DNA from: Yponomeuta sedellus
Taxonomy: Eukaryota > Arthropoda > Insecta > Lepidoptera > Yponomeutidae
Length of the DNA stretch: 64,000 bases
Reading direction: 5' to 3'
Assembly (NCBI GenBank): GCA_934045075.1
Contig: OW203727.1
Location: forward strand, 24,503,311-24,567,310
In this document: one piece after another, positions 10,093 through 21,133 of the stretch
How the letters are laid out: every line of letters starts with the position of its first letter
How positions within the stretch are numbered: the first letter of the stretch is position 1
Translations under genes and position numbers: made by a program
Notes under the pieces: generated by a model
What the model was told of the DNA's origin: nothing
What the model saw: only the letters and a program-made list of their open reading frames with translations
Database searches by the model: none

Positions 10093-10853
10093 AATTTCTA
10101 ATTAGTTTTATATTTACTAGTAACTAAACTTGCCCTAGGTCGGTGTCTCGCGGTAGAGAGCCCAGAATACAGGAAATATTCCCCCTTAACTGGTTAAATT
10201 ATTTATTCAAGAAATTTCACAAAATACACGTCATATACAAAAAATCCTCTTTGAAACCTGTATAGGTTTATCTGTGAAGTGAGTTACACTTTTCTTACTT
10301 ACTGCATACACCTCCGGAATATATGCGTGAGTCTATGTTAGGTTTAAGTAGAAATCTTAAGATGACAAAAAAGAGAATTGACAAAAAAATTAGTAACAGA
10401 AGTACTTAAGTGCGGCTGCCTAAATAGTTTTATTACTCCATAGTTTGTGATGCTGTGTGTACTCGTACATATGCTACGTCCATATTGTTGTACATCTTTT
10501 AACCACAGACTATTGGAATGCGAAAGTTAAAATCTGAACCACAGTCTTTAATTAATAATATTAATCTAATGATAATTTGCACTCTTATAATAACTAACCT
10601 TGACTAATGATGTATCTTATCTGATAAGATTCTGTCAAAAACAAAAGCTCTGGAGCACTGAGCTCTGAGACGGACACAGAGTCGGAGGATACTTATCACC
10701 GGAACTTGGGCTTTTGCCCACACTCCCCGTAATAGATTGTTAATTCAGATACCACTTGCTTAGTGGTAATTATTGCCTACATTAGTTGCTACACTGGCTG
10801 TATCATGCGTCTTATATAGTGACAGGATACGAGCTAACAATTGTGTCTAAACA
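10093..10853. other. unassigned AT-rich stretch
   Basis: No repeat copy, domain or RNA gene was recognised. The sequence is plain AT-rich with a few short inverted words. Confidence 0.4.
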
Positions 10854-10971
10854 TAAGATAAGATAAGAACCTTCTTTATTGTACACCAGAGCACATAATA
10901 TTATAAAACATGTAAAGATACAAAGAACAATTGGCGGCCTTATTGCTAGAAGCAATTTCTTCCAGACAACC
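10854..10971 (-). repeat. LINE-C 3' end
   Basis: This is the reverse complement of the 2341 copy, with GATAAGATAAG on the left, CTTTATTGTACACCAGAGCA and AATTGGCGGCCTTATTGC. The simple repeat marks the true 3' end. Confidence 0.65.
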
Positions 10972-11410
10972 CATACATACCATAGACATACCCACTTCAT
11001 TGACCAAGACGAGCGCAGCAAACTCAGCCCAAGTAAGTACTCCACGGACAGAAAATCTATTAGAGCATCCGCGTATTGCTCAACTCTGACGCGCGTGCCT
11101 TTACGAGCGGAAGTGTGGCGGTTCAGAGACGCATTCTTGTTACCTGTGCGCTAAATATAGGCCGCGCCAGCCCAACCGGTCGGGAGACGATCGGACACGC
11201 CCTGGCGCTCGCTTTGATCTGCCGCAAACACCGGTGTCACTACTTCGACACGTAAAGAGGAACACGCCGCCAACGACGCTCTACATGGCTCCTCAGTTCG
11301 TCCGAAAGGACTAATTGACAGTTGGAACATACACCGTAAAACGACTGTAGTGTTTATTTTGGTACACTGACAAGGAAACAGTGGCATATGTGTTTATTTA
11401 GAGATCATCA
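10972..11410. other. unassigned, moderately GC-rich
   Basis: At 11080-11300 the sequence is richer in CpG than its surroundings and carries overlapping short frames on both strands. None is recognisable. It could be regulatory or old repeat. Confidence 0.3.
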
Positions 11411-11411
11411 T

Positions 11412-11625
11412 GTTAGTATATCAATTCAAAAACCAATTTAGAAGCTAAAAATTTCACCCATGCCGGGATTCGAACCCGCGACCTCTGGCTATCCGTGCCA
11501 GCGCTCTTTCCAACTGAATTAATGAGCGACTTACCGGCATCAGTGAAATTTCCAACCTCTTTACAATATTCTGTGTATTACGTTTAGGTTTTTAAAATTG
11601 TCCTTAGCACGGGTTAGTGTTAGTT
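11412..11625 (+). repeat. S1, 5' part inverted
   Basis: An inverted S1 5' part runs from AAAAACCAATTTAGAAGC through the antisense cloverleaf to TGTATTACGT. It joins directly to a sense 3' tail, AGGTTTTTAAAATTGTCC and GCACGGGTTAGTG. The inner junction is almost the same as in the 15.48 kb copy. A 6 bp repeat GTTAGT flanks it, too short to prove a target duplication. Confidence 0.7.
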
Positions 11626-12834
11626 ACGACCTTAATTTCCCCGGGATCTCCGAGCGAATGCCCAGTTTTCTCGGACGCAACGAAATGCATACAGTTGCCA
11701 AAACAAATCACTGACAACAACCGTGTTGGAGCGTCGGGCTAATGTAGCAATTCCGTAGGAGGACGGAGCTACGCGATCTCCATCAGCAGGTGACATGTTT
11801 GCCAAGTAAATAAGGAACGGTATCGGCGCGCGGAGCCAAAAGACGCCGGGAATGCGCGCGGTGAGTGAGGACCTGCTTTCGGGACCGCTCGGCCATGTAA
11901 ATAACGTGCAAATTAAACGCCAGGTTTACAAATGCGCCGTTGACACGCTTCTTTGGACGTGCAAATGTACACCTGTCAGTCTGACTGCCAGATTTGTCGC
12001 CTCTACCGACAGACACTGCGAGGAAACTGCGGATTTTGAAATTCGTTGCGTGATCTACTTCCTTTTTCAAGGTGAAGTTTTGAAACCACTAAGCCTGCCT
12101 ACGTCGGTGATTGGAATAAAAAGATTCCCTCTTGGAGAAGGTATATGCTTAACAGAGGATGGAATAAGTGATATGATAGAAAACCTGACGACATTATTAT
12201 TTCACTACGTACTATAAGACGCTACTAGATGCAGCATAGCATATGCGTACTAGCTATATTTATTATTCATTTAGATCCGTTGCAATTTTATATTCTTCAT
12301 TTGGTTGCCTTGTACAACTAATGCATCAGGTCACATTGGACCTCGGGATAAAGGCCTTCTCTAAGGTGCCCCACTTCAACCAACCCGTTCGAAACTATTT
12401 TAAGATAATCAATCCATCCTTTACTTCTTAATTCTGGTTGACATTAATGATACCCCAATATACCTTTGACAGGTCTAGGTATTTAAAGTAGTGATATTTG
12501 TACAATACAGAACTTGCACAAGCAATGTACGTCTACATTGCCAGACCAGTCGACTGCAGCGTATCTTGGTACGAAAAAAAATTAGTATATTGCATTAGTT
12601 GTAGTTTTCGCACGTCCCGCCGACACCTGACACTGATGTGATGACGTTAGTTCCGGCAGGGGATTCGGTTTCGACACATGCGGCTATTTAGGTTTAAACC
12701 AGACTCCGAAATACTTGGAACACCTCAATTTGTGTTTTCGGAACATGTTAACGTGCCCGGGGCGGTGACAGCCACTGGTTTAGAGAAAAAAGTCTATCAA
12801 GCCAGTCCGTTAATGTAGTCCACTACTGGGTATG
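11626..12834. other. 1.2 kb unassigned, with CpG-rich core
   Basis: At 11780-12060 there is a GC-balanced segment with frames of 95 and 121 residues on opposite strands; neither has a domain. At about 12318-12400 the phrase CCTCGGGATAAAGGCCTTCT resembles a common retroposon end. No exon structure could be supported. Confidence 0.3.
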
Positions 12835-12920
12835 ATATCAACCCTTTGTATGTCTCCACTGCGGGGGCACGGGTCTCTTCCTGCATTGCAAGAAGGTAAA
12901 GCCATATTTCACCACGTGTT
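12829..12920 (-). repeat. S2 3' end
   Basis: Antisense 3' end: GATATCAACCCTTTGTATGT, GGGGGCACGGGTCTCTTCCT and AAGCCATATTTCACCACG. It is 5'-truncated. Confidence 0.7.
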
Positions 12921-13657
12921 GTATCTGATTTACCTAATTAAAGTATTTTTGTTACTTCATTATTTATCATTTCTCTAGATCTTAAGATCTCTACAGAAAC
13001 AATTATCATAACAGACGTAGGGTCTGTCAGAGTCTCTAAGAGTTGTAAGAAAAGAGAAATTGTAAATCACCTCACAGATAAACTTATTTTTGGATATGAT
13101 ATGTATTTTTAGAAAATCAACCTATCACGATCTATGTTCATTTAAAATAAGCTGGGTATATTCTTTGAAAAAATCTATACACTGCGCAATGACTTGTCCT
13201 GTTCACAAACTAGGACAGAATAGGCGCTAGTGTTACTTCATGGGACCATTCAATCACCGCATGCGCGACTATAAAATCCACTTAAATATCTCCATCTAGA
13301 TTAGGAGCAGTCCCTAGATCTACACATAACTCCAAGCAGTAAATCCTTCCCCAGGATGTCCCAGCACAGGTGTGCTATAAACGCCCGGCCGGATGCGCGT
13401 GCGCTGCTCGCCGACATTGATTGAGACACGCGGGCATTATTACTGAAATAGACATATTTCGGTGCATGCACCTCGCACGGAATTAAGAGTGGTTTCCCTG
13501 GTCGAATTAGTGGAGAGGAATGTCCGAAGATAAATATTTGGGGTTTAGGCAACGTGTACTTTTGGCACCGGTGATCGAGCTGTTTAAATACGCATAATAA
13601 TTAGTTACATGAATTTTTGAACTAAAACTTTCGTAAGCACAACACATTGTAGACTTT

Positions 13658-13870
13658 TAGTCCGGATCTACTTACGGTTGTTGTTATATCGGAAGAGTCC
13701 GAACAGGTTTCGCTCCGATTCGCAGAGCGAATCGAGTGAGCGGAGCATGTGAGACGAGCAACCGACGACGCGAGCTCCGTCTCTGCTCACCATGATTAAG
13801 CTCTGCGAATCGGAGCGAAACCTGGTCGGACTCTTCCGATATAACAACAACCGTAAGTAGATCCGGACTA
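13658..13870. mobile_element. long-armed hairpin MITE, TA-flanked
   Basis: Two 71 bp arms (13658-13728 and 13800-13870) are reverse complements with one mismatch and enclose a 71 bp centre. The ends read GTCCGGATCTACTTACGG and its complement, and TA lies on each side. A TA duplication plus terminal inverted repeats is the hallmark of the Tc1/mariner group, so this is likely a non-autonomous member. A transcript would fold into an almost perfect 71 bp duplex. A smaller hairpin CGATTCGC-AGA-GCGAATCG sits at the inner edge of the left arm. No transposase frame is present. Confidence 0.8.
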
Positions 13871-14795
13871 CAATAGTTACATGAAATACGTGACTTTAAT
13901 TTCTACTTTTACTGCTGTCCCTATGTGGATTTGTATACCTCAAGATCCGAGAAGCCACTATGTATTTAAAGTTGGATAAATCAGGCAGAAAACAAAAACC
14001 TCGGTGACATGTAGCAGTAGCCACTCAAAGAGACACAAAGCTGACTACAAGCATTTCAACTCCTCCTTAAGATAAAGATAAACGCAGACACAAGTTGACT
14101 TTAATCCGGAATTCAGATGACAAACGAACAAAAGCAAACCAATCACAAAGAGCTTCTACACCTATACCGTGCAGTCACCGTACGGTGATACTTCTGGTCG
14201 TCTCAAGGATGAAACTTGAAGTACGAAGTTAAAGGTACCAGAGTGTGAATCGAAGGGTTCCCAAAATATCCGTGAGTCAACTGTCGTGAGGGCAGGAGGC
14301 TGAGGTATGCGCGGCATACCTGGTGCCAGTCAGAAATAAGCACAAAGGGGCAGCACAAAGAAGCTCGGACGAAACTGAGTCATCCGTGCATGAAACTAAG
14401 TTATATCAATTGAAACTCATTGTCTTTTAAACATTTCTTTATTACTATCTAACCTAAGCATTTTAATTTAGTTATCGGAGCCCCATAAAAAAATTAACGC
14501 TGTGTTCGTAGATGAAGATTGAAACGAAGACAAAGATCAATAAAGTTGGCGTGCATACAGTCGGCTTTGGTCTAGTTTTAAGAGAAAAATCGAATCTAAA
14601 GTTACAAAGGCTAGCAAAAGACATTTAAATAAACTAAAGCTTAGTCTATGTCTATGTCGACATATGAGCACTTAGTCTCATAACAGTCGCAATAACTCAC
14701 TTTCCATGGATGGCATTATTTAGCGATACCAAGACCATATTAGACGCCTACCTTTTGAACATAGCGCCAACCCATGCATTTTTCTGTCTCTGACT
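13871..14795. other. unassigned stretch
   Basis: Plain sequence with no recognised repeat, domain or RNA gene. Confidence 0.4.
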
Positions 14796-14799
14796 GTCT

Positions 14800-15020
14800 G
14801 AATTGACTAGACTAGTCTGTTACGACTGATTACTATGTCAGAGTTCACAGGTTCGATTCCCACTGGGGGCAGGCGTACATCTTTACTCATGTCTCTGTCT
14901 TAGTATATTTCCAATTTTTGTGATGTCCTTGCCTTGTTACCATAGCACAGGGTATCTTCGTTTGAGACCAGGGCATGTGACGCTCTCGTTTGCAAGTAAA
15001 TATTATTATTGTTCCTTATT
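14800..15020 (+). repeat. S3 SINE, sense
   Basis: The tRNA-like head carries a good B box, GGTTCGATTCCCACTGG. The body has TTTGTGATGTCCTTGCC and ACAGGGTATCTTCGTTTG, and the 3' end is a short (ATT)n. Confidence 0.7.
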
Positions 15021-15475
15021 CATCTAATTTAGCTAGCACAGCAACTTGACCAGTAAAAGCGGAAGAGCCTTACACACTTTTAACGGAAATTCTCCATACC
15101 AAGGTCACCCACAGACAGGATTTGGCCTGGAGGCGGGTCGCCAGTAAATCACGCGTGAATCCTCTAACAGGAGCCGCGCCGGATGGGCGCTCCAAATCAG
15201 CGCCGGCCTTCTTAGAAGCACTAGTCTGAGGTATGCATCCGGATAACGCTCATACAGTACTGTGCAATTTGGGTGGCTGAACGGTGGATGTTAGTACCGA
15301 AAATTGGCTACTGTTTGTTTCCTAAGCGCGTTGTAAAAAGGTCAAGTGGTATTTGAATTGACTAGTCTCCTCGCGAATTCTACAACTTTAATTAAAAGAC
15401 CATCTCTAATGTATAAAAACCATGGAACTTAAAAAAATCAGCTTTTTCGTAGGTATTTCATAGCCTATTCAATTT

Positions 15476-15710
15476 TAAAAACCTATTTAGAGGCTAAAAA
15501 TTCCACCCATGCCGGGGTTCGAACCCGCGACCTCTGGCTATCCGTGCCAGCGCTCTTTCCAACTGAGCTAGTGGGCGACTCACCGGCATCAGTGAAATTT
15601 CGAACCTCTTTACAATATTCTCTGTATTACGTATAGGTTTTTAAAATTGTCCTTAGCAAATTTACAAATAACTTCAGCCAGATGTCGCTGCCTGTACAGT
15701 ACAGTACTCT
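15476..15710 (+). repeat. S1, 5' part inverted
   Basis: An inverted 5' part starts at TTTTAAAAACCTATTTAGAG, runs through a complete antisense cloverleaf to GTATTACGTA, and is followed by the sense tail TAGGTTTTTAAAATTGTCC. The tail breaks at TTAGCA and runs into another sense S1 5' piece (CTTCAGCCAGATGTCGCTGC). Confidence 0.7.
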
Positions 15711-16056
15711 TTATAATACAATGCTAAATTCAATGCTAATGAAAATGTGTAAGCTAGCTGATATCTGTTTTTACAATATCAGTGTCTTGAGGTGTTCATC
15801 TCCAATGGGCACGCGGCGATGATAAGCCATACTGTCTTTCTGAGCGTCCCACTGTAGGGAACACCCTGCAGTGGCACGTATATAGGCTGCGTTTTAAAAT
15901 TTATAATGCCTCAATTCCCTTAGCAATACGAGTTAAAATCGTATGTTGTCAGCTATGTACAGGTACTTGTGAACGTATGCGTCTTCTTTACTTTTCACGT
16001 TACATACGTGAATGCAAAAGCTAAAAAAATGCCATGCAATATCAGGCTTATTAGCT
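15711..16056. other. unassigned stretch
   Basis: No feature recognised. Confidence 0.4.
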
Positions 16057-16308
16057 GTGTGGTGACGGCCTAGAGAATAGCACCAACCCAAATTCTTCCC
16101 GCGGGTGTCGTAAAAGGCGACTAAGGGACACAATCCGGGGGGTGGGCATCAGCGCCCCCTGCAGTACAATTCTACCAAACTGCGATCCCCAACCCGCATG
16201 CCCAGCGTGGGGATTATGGGCATTACCCCCCCAATGATGGCACAACCTTGCGCTCATTCGGGGAGGGCTATGTCCAGCAGTGGACTAATACCTGAAGAAG
16301 AATATCAG
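16057..16308 (+). repeat. S5 SINE with LINE-B tail
   Basis: Blocks in order: GTGGTGACGGCCTAGAG, CCCGCGGGTGTCGTAAAAGG, CTGCGATCCCCAACCCGCAT, GGGGATTATGGGCATTACC, then GGGGAGGGCTATGTCCAGCA, GTGGACTAATA and CCTGAAGAAGAA. The last 50 bases match the LINE-B 3' end at 10.05 kb, which fits borrowing of LINE-B's enzyme. Confidence 0.7.
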
Positions 16309-17029
16309 GCGTGAAATACTCGGTATCTATACAAACAACAAAACCTATTTATACCCATGCTGCCATATAGTTCTATCAAGGGCGCACAGACTGCACAACT
16401 AAGCTTACTACCAATTTAACGTTGGATTATAATTATAACATTTCCTTCGCAATAAAACAACTAATCTTAAGTTTCCTGCTAACAAAGTTAGGTCGAAAGT
16501 TAGTTCCGCGCGGCTTTTTCAATGCGTGCTTACATTTCAAAGGCATTTTACGCATAGGTAGTTAGAAGTTTTCACACGCCATGTTTGGTTTCACTCCCTG
16601 TGGAGTATGCAGCACTTTGTGCCTTACACCTTGTGGGTGGTCCGATTTTACAGGCAGTTAACAGCTAGCAATACAGCGTTATCACTTCACTTACTGGTTA
16701 CCTTCTCTCAAATACTGTTAGCACGATGGGTGGTGTACCAGATCTGTTACCAGTGATGTCTATGGAAGCTTTGTACTGTCGAGACAAGTCGAGAGTGATC
16801 GGTTTTATGACTGCTTCTCCGTAAACAATCCGGCTTTGACTTTACGCTTGTGATGAGAGATTGGCCACTTCATGGAAGAGTTCGCTTGCTTACGATTTAC
16901 TTACAGCCGTACTTACAATTTACCCCGAAAGTACATCGCTATTGCTGAGAGAGTTTTTGAGAGAGTTTTTTTTAACCGTTGCCTTTTTCTCCACTACACA
17001 CTATGGCGCGAGGGCAGCGGCTTATAATT
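16309..17029. other. unassigned stretch
   Basis: It contains a direct repeat GAGAGAGTTTTT near 16950 and short frames, and nothing recognised. Confidence 0.35.
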
Positions 17030-17097
17030 TACATTGTACATTGACATTCAGCAAACGGAATGTAAATTCTTTACGTTGAAATAAATTGAACTGAATT
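17030..17097 (+). repeat. retroposon 3' end, two copies in window
   Basis: CAGCAAACGGAATGTAAATT, CTTTACGTTGAAATAAATTG and AACTG recur at 25270-25333. AATAAA-type ending and a common boundary suggest the 3' end of one non-LTR family. Confidence 0.55.
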
Positions 17098-17570
17098 GCT
17101 GTTAGGTTTTCACTAAAGCGGTGAAAATGTGTTCAGTAAAATGCTTGCCTATGTAGTAGTAGTCGGCTTATTGCGACTTCTAGACGTTATAGTTCTTACT
17201 TCACAAATCATGAATAACAAATGTGCTATTTAACGAAATAAGTCCTCTATTTAAAGCATCCATTCACGAGCTACACATATCTAATTAGTAGAGCTCGCGT
17301 AACGCAAATTTAATAAAATTACGCCAAATTGCATAAATTAAAAAAATATTTATTAGTTGATTTTCAGATTTCTTTATTTATAAGTTTACAATTATACTAC
17401 ACGCTTGATACAATAAACAAGTGTATAATAGTAGCTTAAACATATAAAAACATATAATTTTTGCAGCGATCAGGCCAGGCAGTTTTACCTATAAAAAACA
17501 TAATTACTTAAAAGTTAGGGTTAGTTAAAAACGAAAGCCTATTTCGATACCAGGATATTAATAATAATAA
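17098..17570. other. unassigned AT-rich stretch
   Basis: No gene recognised. It ends in an (ATA)n microsatellite at about 17558-17575. Confidence 0.4.
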
Positions 17571-17577
17571 TAATATT

Positions 17578-17962
17578 GGCCTTTTTGCATCTACTTAATG
17601 AGATGATTTATACAGCGTCCAGTGGTATCTTCACTCACACTAGATGGGTGAAGGGACCACTCCGACGCTGTAGTGCCTGGGTCATGGTTAAGATGGTATA
17701 GGCTTGCCCAGCACCTATACCATCCTGACAGCTTAGTCAGCCTAGCCCACAGGAAAGACTAGTCAATACGTGCGGAGCCAACCAAGCTGCGGGTTTCCTC
17801 ACGATGTTTTCCTTCACCGTTAGCGTGTGGTATTGCGACTGCAAATTCGCAAATGTACGTAACTTTGAAATTAAACAAAGTCATTGGTACATGCCCGCAC
17901 TCGGGATCGAACCTGGGGCTCTCGCTTGCGAGTCTACGGTTCTACCCACTGAGCTACCACCG
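17578..17962 (-). repeat. long tRNA-headed SINE (S4-like)
   Basis: On the minus strand the right end starts with a tRNA-like head: GGTGGTAGCTCAGTGGGTAG (A box) and GGTTCGATCCCGAGTGC (B box), alanine-tRNA-like in layout. The S4 words ACGGTGAAGGAAAACATCG and GAGGAAACCCGCAGCTTGG follow. The 3' part (GGTATAGGTGCTGGGCAAGC) also occurs at 46.1-46.3 kb. Confidence 0.65.
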
Positions 17963-18015
17963 CTGTATAGATATTATTAATATTAATGATATTAATATTA
18001 ATAATATCTATACAG
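17963..18015. repeat. perfect 25-bp hairpin
   Basis: CTGTATAGATATTATTAATA continues to TTAAT, then GAT, then the exact reverse complement. It abuts the 5' end of the SINE at 17578-17962. Confidence 0.85.
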
Positions 18016-18253
18016 GATATCTACGCAGGATATTTATGAGAATTAATAACAAGTGTATTTATGTGCTTTTTGTTCGAGGTACATTTTGTCTTTAACATAT
18101 TAAAATTATTTATTGCACAATAAGCATATTTGTACATACACTTAGACTCTGATGTTTCAAATAAATATCAATCAGAGAAAGAATAATCACAGATAAGAAA
18201 TTGCTAGCAAGAAATTGTTTAAAAAATTTTTAATTTATTGTGTTGTTTACAAC

Positions 18254-18623
18254 TTTTATTCTAAAATCTATTTAGAGGCTAAAAGTTCCACCCATGCCGG
18301 GATTCGAATCCGCGACCTCTGGCTAACCGTGCCAGCGCTCTCCCAACTGACCCAATAGACGACTATTGTCAGTGTAATTTCGAACCTCTTTTTTTTTGCA
18401 ATACAGCACAATATAACAGAACAACAGCAACATAGGAAACAGAAGGCCAATTACAAGTCTCCACTTATAAATACAGTATAGTAAGACAAACAGATAAACA
18501 CAATCATAAACAACAGATTACAGGTAACACAAACATCGGACATACCACAGAATATTGTATGTACCAATTTAGAGACAAATACTCTCTGTATTACGTATTA
18601 AAACAGAATATAAGTTTTATTCT
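18254..18623 (+). repeat. S1, inverted 5' part, with nested LINE tail
   Basis: TTTTATTCT is found at 18254-18262 and 18615-18623. Inside, an inverted S1 starts at AAAATCTATTTAGAGGC, passes the cloverleaf to TTCGAACCTCTT, is split by another insertion, and resumes at ACTCTCTGTATTACGTA. Confidence 0.7.
18391..18570 (-). repeat. LINE 3' end with poly(A), nested in S1
   Basis: Read on the minus strand it ends GTGCTGTATTGC followed by a run of A, with upstream words such as CCTATGTTGCTGTTGTTC. It interrupts S1 between its CCTCTT and TCTCTGTATT words. The poly(A) sets it apart from the other LINE ends here, which finish in short repeats. Confidence 0.55.
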
Positions 18624-18974
18624 GTGTTTGTGATGCAAACTATAATTGAAATGTTTGACGCATTAAAGAGAAAATTCTTGTACTTGTTAACACATCAATC
18701 GGATCACCAATCTTGATAGACAACATTATGAACAAGGTCCAATATTAGTATTGCAGAGATAAGTTGTACTCACGAACGGAGTGGCTCGTTAAGAGGCGTT
18801 CACATCGGCCTATTTATAGCCGAGTACACCTTGTATACCGGAGATACACGCACGTGTGTTTGATATCCGCCCATTGATAGCTGTAACTGCGGTTAAGTGG
18901 ATGTGCTCTCACATGCGCCTCGTAATATGTGGCAGAGGTCACCGAACTCGACCGCGCAAAGCTGAAAAAAATAA
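18624..18974. other. unassigned stretch
   Basis: No feature recognised. Confidence 0.4.
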
Positions 18975-19319
18975 TCTATATAAATAAAATTCACAGCCCC
19001 GAGTGACTGGCTCACTCATCAAAACCCAGCCCCCAAGCCGTTGGTTCTAGGAAGCTGAAACTTTGCACAGAGGGTATGTATATAATGTAGGCAAATAATA
19101 AGATCGTATTTTTTGAAATTCAATCCCTAAGGGGTTGCCGAAATTTGTATGGGAGGTATAAAAAATATTGTCTGATTTTTTTGAAACTTAAAATAAATAC
19201 TCTTCATTACAATTGATTGAACACGTGTTTTGCCGTTTTTTTTAATGTAACTCTTAAGGGAGTGAACGGGGTCGCAAAAACTAAAGTCCACGCGGACGGA
19301 GTCGCGGGCAAAAGCTAGT
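18975..19319 (+). mobile_element. non-autonomous Helitron
   Basis: The 5' end is TCTATATAAATAAAATTCAC. The 3' end is CGGACGGAGTCGCGGGCAAA then AGCTAGT, with the CTAG-type terminus and a GC hairpin just before it. The flanks fit insertion between A and T without duplication. A second copy lies at 56381-56734 on the other strand. No Rep/helicase frame is present. Confidence 0.75.
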
Positions 19320-19334
19320 AATGTATAATATCAA

Positions 19335-19507
19335 AAGAAGACAGTCACCTGTCCTGGTCTCAAACTAGGCTACTGTGTGATATGGTAACAAGCAAGGATA
19401 TCACAAATATGGAAATGCACCCATGCTGAGTAGGCGTACGACGGCTCCCAGTGGGAATCTGATCCATGAATTCTGTTTCGCTTGCCAAACCGCTAGACTA
19501 TCGAGGT
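19335..19507 (-). repeat. S3 SINE
   Basis: Antisense: GTCCTGGTCTCAAACTAGGC, GGATATCACAAATATGG, TCCCAGTGGGAATCTGATCC (diverged B box) and CAAACCGCTAGACTATCGAG (A-box side). Confidence 0.65.
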
Positions 19508-20384
19508 AGTCAAATATATTAAAAAAAAAATACGTGCATGAAATATATACAGCTATACCCTATTTATTGGAGCTTGAGACAAAAGGTAAACACAGAAATA
19601 GTGATTCTCAAACTTTTATCGGAAGAAACAGCACGCTCGCGTCAACAAGTTTGGAGAATGAAAATGGCGGTTATAACCCGAACGAAAATAAAATAGCATC
19701 TTTCAAATTAGAACGTTTGCATTACATTACATCTTTAATGAGCAGTGTTATAATACGTTCAAAATTTGTGAAGCGCTGACTTTTTTGGTTATTTATAGTG
19801 CCACAATTCTATTAAAAAGTTATGTACTAAAATAAAATTTATATAAAATGCCTTATTTACCAAAATAATTGAAAACAATTGAATAATTTGAAAACTAAAT
19901 TTGATATTTATTTTTTTCAAACATATTATATATTTTTACGATACTTTTAACAATCAATGTCGATTTTTTTTCTGATTAATTACAAACTTGGCATAATAAA
20001 TTACCCTTTCTATTGTTTGTTTACCTTTTGTCTCAAGCTTCAATAAGTAGGGTATAGAAATGAATTTTAAATGTACGGCGGCCGCCGGTGGAACTCATGA
20101 CCTCCAGCACGGTAATCAGACGGGAATCAGATATCTCTAAACCGACGCAGTCAAAGTATTGTCGCTCTCAAATCTTCCTCCATCTCATGTCGCAAAAGTT
20201 TGTTTGAGCTGGCACACCGATCGTAAAGCTCGATTGGCTCAGTGTAATCTTCTACCTCGCCTGATGCATGTTTGCTAAGCTAACAGGCGGTGTTACGACG
20301 TTACCTGCTTTTACATTGGACGATATCGACTGGAGATCATTGCTCAGGATATTTAATAACTTATTAAGAACGTTGGATTAATTT
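19508..20384. other. AT-rich stretch bounded by an inverted repeat
   Basis: TATACCCTATTTATTGGAGC with TTGAGACAAAAGGTAAAC at 19554-19591 recurs inverted at about 20021-20056 (GTTTACCTTTTGTCTCAAGC, then TTCAATAAGTAGGGTATA). This gives roughly 37 bp terminal inverted repeats around a 500 bp AT-rich interior with no transposase frame, so a MITE is likely. The rest, 20057-20384, holds short frames only. Confidence 0.5.
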
Positions 20385-20550
20385 ACTAAGGACGTAGGGT
20401 ATCCTAGTTTTGAAGTCATGCTCCAAAACTAGGATACCCTATTTTATGGTAACCAAAAAAGGATCACACAAACATAAAAATAGACCCAGACTTTGGGCAT
20501 GTGTACCGCGTCAGTGGGAATTGAACCCATGACCACTAGCTTAGTCTAAT
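20385..20550 (-). repeat. S3 SINE with inverted end
   Basis: AGGGTATCCTAGTTTTG at 20396 and CAAAACTAGGATACCCT form an inverted pair with an 11-base spacer. The minus-strand S3 continues to GGGAATTGAACCCATGACCA. Confidence 0.6.
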
Positions 20551-20665
20551 CATTATAAGTGTAGAAATCATGCAACAAATTTAAGGCAACCTGGCAAGGG
20601 CGGGAAATACAGTAAAAATGTATACCTCGTAAAAACTCATTATTATATTCTATCTCTATCTATCT

Positions 20666-20812
20666 ATTCTTTTAAATGCACTAACACGTGCTCAGAACAA
20701 TTTTAAAAACCTATTTAGAGGCTAACCTCTGGCACGGTTAGCCAGAGCTCGGGGGTTCGAGTCCCGGCTTGGGTGGGATTTTTAGCCTCCAAATAGGTTT
20801 TTATAAACTTAT
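20666..20812 (-). repeat. S1, inside-out short form
   Basis: Read on the minus strand, an inverted tail and head piece (AAAAACCTATTTGGAGGC to GTGCCAGAGG) is joined to the sense tail TTAGCCTCTAAATAGG and the full tail to GTGTTAGTGCATTT. No clear target duplication was found. Confidence 0.65.
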
Positions 20813-21133
20813 TAGGTTTAGTTTTTTCCTTGAATTCTGAACGTTTTTTTTATAAAGGTACAAATGCAAAAAAAAACATTATTTTAAGAGATAATTAAAA
20901 GATCAATAAAAACAGCAGTTCAGGAAACAATACAAATAACAATCGGCTTATTCACGCCGAACACGATTTAGTTTTTGGTGTGAACAATCCAATGTAATAG
21001 GCACTTAACAAACACTGAGCTATGACTATTAGAAGTCGTACATTCGGGTAGGGAACAAAAATCTGTTTAGCCAATGTATTGTTTTATGCTTACTACATAA
21101 ATTAACAAATGTTAATATTTTAGGTTGTATTTA
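20813..21133. other. unassigned AT-rich stretch
   Basis: No feature recognised. Confidence 0.4.

Noticed and set aside
11852..12217. A 121-residue gene
   Set aside because: A 95-residue frame lies opposite and the second half is AT-rich non-coding-like; no domain.
12318..12400. LINE end around CCTCGGGATAAAGGCCTTCT
   Set aside because: The match is too short to assign a family or boundaries.
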